Of a DNA stretch of 64,000 bases, positions 8,137 to 14,264 are shown one piece after another. The DNA is from JABDBL01 sp963845445 (GTDB taxonomy: Bacteria > Cyanobacteriota > Vampirovibrionia > Obscuribacterales > Obscuribacteraceae). The position numbers and the translations under genes are program-made. Below the pieces are notes generated by a model, which did not search any database, was not told the origin of the DNA, and was given only the letters and a program-made list of their open reading frames with translations. The stretch spans positions 434,001 to 498,000 of the forward strand of contig CAWJSE010000002.1 in the NCBI GenBank assembly GCA_963845445.1. The letters run 5' to 3'. Numbering within the stretch: the first letter of the stretch is position 1; every line of letters starts with the position of its first letter.

Positions 8137-8212
8137 AACTTTAGCTAGTGGGTGTGGCTTGCAGCCTCTTTTTGACCACATGTCGCGAGGGCGCCTCCCA
8201 CTGGCCCAAGTT
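8137..8212. ncRNA. Candidate structured RNA with a three-way junction
   Basis: The 323-bp gap between the hydrolase start (7978) and the next reading frame contains one conspicuous fold. AACTT (8137-8141) pairs with AAGTT (8208-8212), GCT (8144-8146) with GGC (8203-8205), and AGTGGG (8147-8152) with CCCACT (8197-8202). Inside sit TGTGG (8153-8157)/CCACA (8176-8180) and AGG (8188-8190)/CCT (8194-8196). The local GC content is higher than in the rest of the gap. Strand is unclear; on the minus strand it would lie about 160 nt upstream of the hydrolase. I do not match it to a known riboswitch or 6S RNA. Confidence 0.4.
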
Positions 8213-8301
8213 TAAAACGATAATAATCTCGTGCTACGTTGCTGCCCTGCAAGCTTCATTCCTAAAATAGCAATCATAAGTAGCCATGTTTAGCTAGTAT
8301 T

Positions 8302-8625
8302 ATGAAACAAAAAATAGATAGATGCTCTTTATGGACTGCTGTCCTACTTGTTGTACTTAGTTTGTTTTGCACTATTGCACCATAGATTTGGAAGCTCAGT
8401 TCACACTCAGGAGAATACTTTGCTGTGAAGGGACTAGTATTCGGACCATTTATACTTGGTTTAATTTGCTCACCACTTATTTCACAGAATAGCTATGTTA
8501 AAAGTGCACCTACTTCTTTTCTAAGACAAAGAAGAAAAGAATTTATAGAGAGCTCGATAGGTATTGTGACTTTGATTTGGGGTTGGATGAATGTTCTGGT
8601 GGCGGAGTTTTATTGGAATAATTAG
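8302..8625 (+). pseudogene. Small three-helix membrane protein interrupted by in-frame TAG
   Basis: An ATG at 8302 opens a frame of 27 codons with one hydrophobic helix (LWTAVLLVVLSLFCTI), stopped by TAG at 8383-8385. The same frame continues without shift to 8625. It includes a second helix (GLVFGPFILGLICSPLIS) and a third (SSIGIVTLIWGWMNVLVAEF). A GTG at 8425 with AGGAGAA upstream could start the second part alone as a 66-aa protein. I do not recognise the family. Either a short independent membrane protein or a gene broken by one substitution. Confidence 0.4.
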
Positions 8626-8649
8626 TTTTAAGGATTTTAGTAAAGGTCT

Positions 8650-8946
8650 TTATTTAGGTCTGTACAAGAGTCGCTCTATCCGCTTATCCTCTATTAGATC
8701 TTTTTCAATTATTTCTTTAACATCTTTTAGTGATACTTGACAGTACCAATTTCCCTGGGGGTAAACCACTACCATTGGTCCATTTCCGCATTGCCCTAAA
8801 CAGCCAGCCTTATTTATTCGTATGGTTTTCTTTAAACCCCGCTCTTTTATTTCGTCCTTTAACGCTTTACATACTTCCTGCGAACCTTGCTCAGAGCAAG
8901 TTTCGCCGCTGGTACAGACAAAAACATGTTTTTCGAAAATATTCAT
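8650..8946 (-). CDS. Thioredoxin-like [2Fe-2S] ferredoxin
   Basis: 98 aa. The four cluster ligands are visible as CTSGETC near residue 11 and CLGQCG near residue 49, in the spacing of thioredoxin-fold 2Fe-2S ferredoxins related to the NuoE C-terminal domain. The end of the domain (GPMVVVYPQGNWYCQV) matches the family. Such proteins carry single electrons in the cytoplasm. No partner oxidoreductase sits beside it, so its redox partner is unknown. The gene is divergent from the L10 leader and rplJ. Confidence 0.87.
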   Translation of the reverse strand: MNIFEKHVFVCTSGETCSEQGSQEVCKALKDEIKERGLKKTIRINKAGCLGQCGNGPMVVVYPQGNWYCQVSLKDVKEIIEKDLIEDKRIERLLYRPK

Positions 8947-9010
8947 TATTCTCCAAATCTACTGACTAGGTACTAGTTTGCAATCTGCGTTAATAAACGC
9001 CTTGAGGAAC

Positions 9011-9040
9011 TTGACGGACTCTATGCGAGGCTGTCATTAT
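9011..9040 (+). promoter_or_regulatory. Probable promoter of the rplJ-rplL operon
   Basis: TTGACG (9011-9016), 18-bp spacer and CATTAT (9035-9040). It places the transcript start just before the first hairpin of the L10 leader. Confidence 0.45.
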
Positions 9041-9216
9041 ATCTCTTCTCTGTAAAGAGACGGCCGTAGACAGTTTGGCGTCCAGCTTTTAGCGGATTTA
9101 ATCTTCAACTTTTTTGTTGATGCCAGCTTTAGGTCACAATCTAACATTATAAGTTTAGGAATTTAATTCCTGGTTGTGTTCTTTGTCTCCTGGCTGCTAA
9201 TGCGCCAGGATTTTTT
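9041..9216 (+). ncRNA. Ribosomal protein L10 leader with attenuator
   Basis: Upstream of rplJ the RNA would form a hairpin TCTCTT/AAGAGA (9042-9060) and a second stem GAC-GCC/GGC-GTC (9059-9082). The second stem's loop GTAGACAGTTT resembles the conserved GUAGACAGU element of L10 leaders. Further hairpins follow (CAAC/GTTG around 9107-9119; GGAAT/ATTCC at 9158-9170). In this family the L10(L12)4 complex binds the leader and represses its own operon. Assignment rests on position, loop sequence and the terminal attenuator. Confidence 0.65.
9188..9216 (+). terminator. rplJ: Intrinsic terminator acting as attenuator before rplJ
   Basis: TCCTGGC (9188-9194) pairs with GCCAGGA (9204-9210) around a 9-nt loop and is followed by TTTTTT (9211-9216), 21 nt before the rplJ start. 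A second TCCTGG at 9168-9173 could pair with the same CCAGGA, giving an alternative structure. That is the layout of a transcription attenuator. Confidence 0.7.
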
Positions 9217-9237
9217 GTTTATAGCAAGGAGAAAGCA

Positions 9238-9767
9238 ATGGCAAACGCCCAAAGAACAAAAAAAGAAGATACAGTTAAAGATCTTGAGCAGTTTTTTACT
9301 AATGCAAAGGTCGCTGTGGTAGCCGATATAAGCGGCTTTACTGTTGCTGAGTTAACTAAGCTAAGGCGTATGTTAGATGGACAACAGTCAAAAGTACGGG
9401 TAGCGAAAAACACCTTAATTAAGATAGCCACTAAAGAGTCAGACTTTGCCTCAATCGATAGCTTGGCCAAAGGTCCTTCGGCTGTTGTAGTGGGTTATGA
9501 AGATCCCGTGCAAGCAGCTAAGACCACTCTTCAATATTTCAGTGAATTAAAGAAAGGTATAATTCGTGGCGGTATTTTAGAAGGCAGAACAATTTCGGAA
9601 AAGAAGTGAAAGGTTTAGCCAAGCTGCCCAGCAAAGAAATATTGCTCTCGCAGATTATGGCTAGTCTTGATTCAGGTGCAAGCGGCATAGCTGGCGCGCT
9701 CTCAGGGCTAATGCGAGATATAGCTTATCTGACTGAGGAAGTAGCAAAGAAAAACAATGCTGCTTAA
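9238..9767 (+). CDS. rplJ: 50S ribosomal protein L10, split by one frameshift
   Basis: L10 anchors the L7/L12 stalk to 23S rRNA. The start ATG has AAGGAGAAA upstream. The first part has VKDLEQFFTNAKVAVVADI, FTVAELTKLRRML and VRVAKNTLIKIA, and reads to a stop at 9609. The C-terminal part continues in another frame as VKGLAKLPSKEILLSQIMAS and AEEVAKK-type end, stopping at 9767. The break is in GGAAAAGAAG at 9599-9602; one more A restores a 176-aa L10. An essential gene is unlikely to be truly broken, so a homopolymer error is favoured. Confidence 0.93.
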
Positions 9768-9826
9768 AAGCAAGTTTTATAGTCCACTAATTGAACATAG
9801 TAATAATAGTAATTAAGGAGTAAAAA

Positions 9827-10210
9827 ATGGCAACTAAACTTTCAGTTGATGATCTTTTGGATCAAATCGGTTCTTTAACTTTGCTTGAAGCGGCCGATTT
9901 AAAAACCAAAATGGAAGAAAAATTTGGCGTAACAGCAGCAGCTCCTATGGCAGTTGCAGCAGCCCCGGTTGCCGGTGGTGCCGCTCCGGTAGAAGAACAA
10001 GACGAATTTACAGTAGTCTTGACAGCTGTTGGCGATAAAAAGATTGAAGTACTTAAGATTGTTCGTGAAGTAACAGGCTTAGGACTTAAAGAAGCCAAAG
10101 ACATAGTTGATTCTGCCCCCAAACCGATAAAAGAAAAGGTTAAGAAGGAAGAAGCCCAACAAATGAAACAAAAGCTAGAGGCTACTGGCGCTAAAGTAGA
10201 AATTAAGTAG
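9827..10210 (+). CDS. rplL: 50S ribosomal protein L7/L12
   Basis: 127 aa, the usual length. The N-terminal dimerisation part (LSVDDLLDQIGSLTLLEAADL) is followed by an Ala/Pro/Val hinge. The globular C-terminal domain includes FTVVLTAVGDKKIEVLK and VREVTGLGLKEAKDIVDSAP, which binds elongation factors. A ribosome site AAGGAG precedes the start. It lies 59 bp after rplJ in the standard stalk operon, under the L10 leader. Confidence 0.97.
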   Translation: MATKLSVDDLLDQIGSLTLLEAADLKTKMEEKFGVTAAAPMAVAAAPVAGGAAPVEEQDEFTVVLTAVGDKKIEVLKIVREVTGLGLKEAKDIVDSAPKPIKEKVKKEEAQQMKQKLEATGAKVEIK

Positions 10211-10310
10211 AATTAGACAAGTGTAGTTTGAAAGACTTATCTAATTAACTATTTAGACCTTCTGCCAATACAATTAAGAGTGGGTATATGGCAGCTAGGA
10301 AGAAAGAAAA

Positions 10311-12003
10311 ATGAATTGCCCAGCTTGTGGTTTGTACCATCCAGCGTTTTATGAACGTTGTATCGCCTGTGGCATGGTTTTCAAGCCTGTAAGCCAGCAG
10401 AATCAGGAAACAATCCCGGCATTACCCGAAGTGGATGCGCGGAGTTCTCTGGCGCGCATACGTTTTCGAGATTTGCAGGACCAAGAAGAGCTGAAAGCAA
10501 AATCAAACATAATTGAATCTAGTTCAGGAGTTGTTAAAGCTATCCAGTCGAAATCTAATAAACGTGGACTATTCATTGCACTTTTGATTGCGCTTGTTTT
10601 TGCTGGTGCTACAGCCTTTTTTTTGGGGCGTTCGCCGGATGATAAGCGCTTATTGGATTTGGGCAAACGGCAACTTGCCACGGGGCAATATGCTTTTGCC
10701 GTCCAAACTCTGTCGAAAGCCGCTGCTTTGAGATCTAACGATCCCAATGTTTATTTGGCTTTAGCGAGAGCCTATATAGGGGTAGATCAGCTAAGTGAGG
10801 CTTGGAACTGTATTACCCATGCTCAGCAGCTGGGCGCAGGAGTAATAGCAGATCCTGCACTTGCTTCCGAACTGGCTAATTATTATAAGCAACACGGACA
10901 ATTAGAAAAAGCCATTGATTTATTGCGCCCTTTGGCTAACGCGGCATTGCCGGGCAAAAAGGGCGAATTGGCGGATTTAGATGCTATGCGGGGAGATGAT
11001 TGTATAGAGCAAGGCAAATTAGACGAAGCGAAAAGGTTATGGGAAGAAGTCGAGCGTCTTAATGAGGGTGTACGTTCAACTGAGGCCAAAAGCCGTCTAG
11101 CCACTATTTATCTTAAATTAGTTGACATAGCCTACAGCAATGGTGACGATGCTAAGGCCCTTGATTATTTAAGCAAATTGAATGCATTGGAAGAAAACGC
11201 TAGAAATTATCTTTTAGCAGCCGACATCTGTGAGCATGGTGGCAAGACAGAGGAAGCCATAAACCAAGTGCAAAAGGCACTGAAACTGACTACTGACGAT
11301 CAAACTTTAAAAAATAAACTTGCCCAACTTTATATGCAACGGGGCAAAGAGCTTATCAAGTCTGGGGATACTGTGGGCGGTTATGCTTATTTTCAGCAGG
11401 CTAATTCATTGGATCCAGCAATGGGCTATCCTTCTGTTGCTCTCAAAAACTTAAATGTCGAAGTTGCAGGAGGTAAGGCTAAGATTGCTGGCGAAATTTG
11501 GAATCCTTCTCTAAAAAACCTCGATAGTTTGAGTATGAAAGTGCAGCTTTCTGACGATGCTAGAAGGCCTTACTGTTTGGCAGAAAGAGCAAAAAATAAT
11601 AGACGATTTTGTGCCACCGCTGACCGCACAACAAACAAAGCCCTTTAATTTTTCGGCTCCTGTACCTGCGCATGGTCAGGAAAATATGGCTTTCAAAGTT
11701 TATATAGATGGTGCTCTATATGGTTCATATCCGATTAAAGCTGGCTCAAAGCCGCGACTGAGCAGCTTACAAGATCAGTTGAATACAAATGGAAATGAGG
11801 CGAAAGTATCTAAGTCCTCTGAGGAAAAGCCTTTTAAGCAAGAATCGGTCAGCCAAAACAAACATTATGAGCGAGAAAATTCTAGCGAAACGGAAGCGAA
11901 AAACTCAGAAGAGGCTGGTGCCAAGCCGAGTGTGAAATCCACCAACGAAAGTGAATCACCGGCTTCGGCTGAAGAAAAAACCATGAAAGATCTGGAATAT
12001 TAA
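10311..12003 (+). CDS. Zinc-ribbon, single-helix membrane TPR protein with FxLYD-like end, frameshifted
   Basis: The N-terminus has a short zinc ribbon CPACG...CIACG (residues 3-24), then a membrane helix near residue 90 (LFIALLIALVFAGATAFFLG) and repeated TPR units (for example LAYARAYIGVDQ-like and KAIDLL segments). After about 11560 the frame shifts and continues as EGLTVWQKEQKIIDDFVPPL and AHGQENMAFKVYIDGA. With the preceding KIAGEIWNPSLKNLDSLSM this matches an FxLYD-type beta domain, ending in an acidic/Ser-rich tail at 12003. Removing one base near 11563 restores one protein of about 563 aa. It follows rplL by 100 bp but is probably independent. Function unknown. Confidence 0.75.
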
Positions 12004-12665
12004 CCAGTACAAACTTTGTTGCCGCCAGCTTTTTGTGCTTGCTCAAGAAATTGTGCAGCCATCGTTAATAGCTCTTTCCCTTCTCGACTATGAGTGGGAA
12101 AAGATGAAATCCCAATGCTTACAGTCACTATAACGGTATTAGCTCCACTGTCTATTGATCTGGCGCGACTTTTTTGACAGATTCGCTCGCCGGCAATAAC
12201 TGTTTTAGAGGCATATGTTTCCGGTAAAAGGATGGCAAACTGGTCTGGACTAACACGAAAAACAGTATCTACCTCTCTTACAGCCGATTGCAGTGTCTTT
12301 GCTTGTTGTTGCAGCATCTGACAAGTGACCAGATTGCCGTAGAGCTTTTGTAAGTGAGCTAGTTTGTCCATAGAGATCAGCATTACGGAAAATGGTCTCT
12401 TATATCTCTTTGCTCTTTTAATTTCTCTAGCCAATCTTTGGTAGAAGTAGCGGGAATTGTAAAGACCCGTTAATTCGTCCCGCACTGTATCATTTTCGTA
12501 CAGTTTAAATGTCTCTTCGCTAATTACTTCGTCCCGCGAATCACTGTTTGTTTTGGGCTTTCTATACTTCGATTTGTTAGCTTGGACGTCTGAAACCAAA
12601 CGATTAAAAGCAGTATCACGAGCACACTGCCAACCTTCACTATGACGACTAAGAAATTTACTCAT
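12000..12665 (-). CDS. Degenerate GGDEF-domain protein
   Basis: About 221 aa from the ATG at 12665 (a TTG at 12680 is an alternative). The domain is recognisable from RDELTGLYNSRYFYQRLARE, then FSVMLISMDKLAHLQK and the late VTVSIGISSFPTH and GGNKV. The signature that should read GGDEF reads SPDQF (in RVSPDQFAILLP), so it should not make cyclic di-GMP. It could bind the dinucleotide or act as a structural partner. No membrane segment is visible. It is convergent with the TPR gene and shares the stop bases. A second degenerate paralogue lies at 17165. Confidence 0.82.
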   Translation of the reverse strand: MSKFLSRHSEGWQCARDTAFNRLVSDVQANKSKYRKPKTNSDSRDEVISEETFKLYENDTVRDELTGLYNSRYFYQRLAREIKRAKRYKRPFSVMLISMDKLAHLQKLYGNLVTCQMLQQQAKTLQSAVREVDTVFRVSPDQFAILLPETYASKTVIAGERICQKSRARSIDSGANTVIVTVSIGISSFPTHSREGKELLTMAAQFLEQAQKAGGNKVCTG

Positions 12666-12738
12666 ACAGGCTATACTCAACTGTTTTACATTTTACCAAT
12701 ACGGGTAAGGAACTATTAAATTTGGTATTGAATCTATT

Positions 12739-13095
12739 ATGCCCAGTAGAGATTTCGAGCAAGCACTTAGTGAATATAAAAGCCAACATAAAACAGCTGG
12801 ATGCATTGTCACCCATATGTTTGGAGTACCATTGCTGGCGCTCTCTTTTATTTTTGCGCCAATCAATTTCCGCAAAGGCTTAGCCTATTTTGTTCTTGGC
12901 TGGGCTTTGCAACTTCTTGGCCACTATTATTTTGAGAAAAATAAGCCAGTTTTATTTACCAGATCTGGTAGGAATTTCTTAGTACCGCTGGTTGCTTTAT
13001 ACATGGTTGGTAAGTATTGGCAAGCAACTTTAACCGGCAATATTTCCATTGAACATCAAAACGGCATACTCAGACTATTACCTTACAAAAAATAA
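12739..13095 (+). CDS. DUF962 / Mpo1-like membrane protein
   Basis: 118 aa. The family pattern is visible: LSEYKSQHKTAGCIVTHMFG, GVPLLALSF, GWALQLLGHYYFEKNKPVLF. Conserved histidines in H-K...T-H and G-H-Y are likely metal ligands. The yeast homologue Mpo1 is an iron-dependent dioxygenase acting on 2-hydroxy fatty acids; bacterial members are uncharacterised. Three to four hydrophobic segments place it in the membrane. It is divergent from the degenerate GGDEF gene. Confidence 0.8.
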   Translation: MPSRDFEQALSEYKSQHKTAGCIVTHMFGVPLLALSFIFAPINFRKGLAYFVLGWALQLLGHYYFEKNKPVLFTRSGRNFLVPLVALYMVGKYWQATLTGNISIEHQNGILRLLPYKK

Positions 13096-13154
13096 TAGCT
13101 AGCCAGATATATATTTATGTTCAGTCCTAGGCAGAAAGCCAATTATTACAAGGA

Positions 13155-13436
13155 CTAGCGTTGTTGTGGTCTTTTGCTTCCGCCAGCTTCTCGAGCATGC
13201 GATGGGTTAACCACAATTTGCCGCCCACCCAAAGTTTGCCCATTAAAGTCGCGAATAGCAGCCTCTGCTTCCTCTGCAGTTTCCATTTCTACAAAGCCGA
13301 AGCCACGCTTTCTTCCGGTTTCTCTATCGACGGGTAAGGCAACTGAAACTACTTTTCCGGAACGAGAAAAGGCTTCTTCTAATTCTTGCTCAGTAGTTTT
13401 AAACGAAAGGTTACCAACGAAAAGTTTAGTGTTCAT
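13155..13436 (-). CDS. RRM-domain RNA-binding protein
   Basis: 93 aa made of one RNA recognition motif. RNP2 is LFVGNL (residues 5-10) and RNP1 is RGFGFVEM (about 44-51), both with the aromatic residues that stack on RNA. A short basic tail follows (REAGGSKRPQQR). Such single-RRM proteins are common in cyanobacteria and relatives, where several are cold-induced. Here AGGAAGA precedes the start and a strong hairpin lies 37-69 bases upstream, which could be either a terminator of the gene before it or part of its own leader. Confidence 0.93.
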   Translation of the reverse strand: MNTKLFVGNLSFKTTEQELEEAFSRSGKVVSVALPVDRETGRKRGFGFVEMETAEEAEAAIRDFNGQTLGGRQIVVNPSHAREAGGSKRPQQR

Positions 13437-13472
13437 AATTGTTTTCAGTCTTCCTAAGGACAGCTAATAACG

Positions 13473-13507
13473 AAAACAAAGTTTGGCATAACCAAACTTT
13501 GTTTTTT
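13473..13507 (-). terminator. Strong hairpin terminator between secreted-protein and RRM genes
   Basis: AAAACAAAGTTTGG (13473-13486) pairs perfectly with CCAAACTTTGTTTT (13492-13505) around a 5-base loop. Runs of T on both strands mean it could work in either direction. On the minus strand it follows the gene at 13619-13984. It also sits just upstream of the RRM gene, so a role in that leader is possible. Confidence 0.65.
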
Positions 13508-13618
13508 AAGTATGACATCAATTGCCAGAATTGTCTTATGGCGCTTTAATTCAATGGAAATTTAATGAAATTATAAGAAAGGATTAATGTTATACCGACA
13601 AACCTTAAAGTGCTTAGC

Positions 13619-13984
13619 TTATTGGTTTGCTGGAGTGCTTGACTCACTTGTACTTGTTGTAGTGGAAGTTGTAGTAGCTTTTTTGTGGTGAGTGACTTTT
13701 GACACGGTTTTTTCGGTACCATTTTTCACGTCTTCAGCACCCTTTTCAGTGGCATGTACTGTGCCCTTAGCGCCTTTTTCTATACCAGTACCAACCTTCT
13801 TGACACCTTTGCCTAGATCTTTGAACATGTTTTCGGTACCGTCTTTAAGTTTGGTTCCCATACCAGGCTTTTTAGTGCTGATTGTAGAAGTAGAAGTAGT
13901 AGTGGTGTCGGTTTGCGCCTGCGCTACTATATTTGACAGTGCCAAAGCACAAGTAGTGACTAGGGTAATGCTGGTTTTTTTCAT
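13619..13984 (-). CDS. Small secreted Lys/Thr-rich protein, unknown function
   Basis: 121 aa with AAAGGAAGA five bases before the ATG. A clear signal peptide (ITLVTTCALALSNIVAQAQ) precedes a Thr/Ser stretch. Next comes a region with short related units (MFKDLGKGVKKVGTGIEKG, then AKGTVHATEKGAEDVKNGTE) that could form an amphipathic helix, and a final Thr/Ser/Lys tail. The spacing of Gly-Lys units resembles small periplasmic or surface helical proteins, but I recognise no family. A terminator hairpin follows. Confidence 0.65.
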   Translation of the reverse strand: MKKTSITLVTTCALALSNIVAQAQTDTTTTSTSTISTKKPGMGTKLKDGTENMFKDLGKGVKKVGTGIEKGAKGTVHATEKGAEDVKNGTEKTVSKVTHHKKATTTSTTTSTSESSTPANQ

Positions 13985-14106
13985 ACTGATCTTCCTTTAA
14001 CCTCAACGAAAATAAAGAATGTAATGTAGCAATCTTGCTTCGCATTAGATTACCATCTTGTTTTAATAATATGAGACTAAATGGTCGTCAAGAATAACTG
14101 AAACTG

Positions 14107-14211
14107 ACCATTGTTTACGTAATGGTTACTTATAAGCAGTCGAATTATTGCTAAACTTGGATTTCGACTAGGCTTAAGACTGTCTTGACAGCTAAGCCCG
14201 CTTAACGCTGT
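14107..14211. promoter_or_regulatory. Inverted repeats upstream of the M16 protease gene
   Basis: The 280-bp divergent gap holds ACCATT (14107-14112)/AATGGT (14121-14126) and a hairpin ACAGC-TAAG/CTTA-AC-GCTGT (14188-14211) that overlaps a TTGACA box (14185-14190). No good -10 is found at the matching distance. Operator function is only suggested. Confidence 0.25.
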
Positions 14212-14264
14212 ACAGTCTATTTTTTATACAGATAACTTCGAAGGTAACCAACAAAATTTTATTT

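Noticed and set aside
10211..10310. Imperfect inverted repeat TTAGACAAGT/ACTTATCTAA after rplL
   Set aside because: It has a mismatch and no T-run, so I do not call it a terminator.
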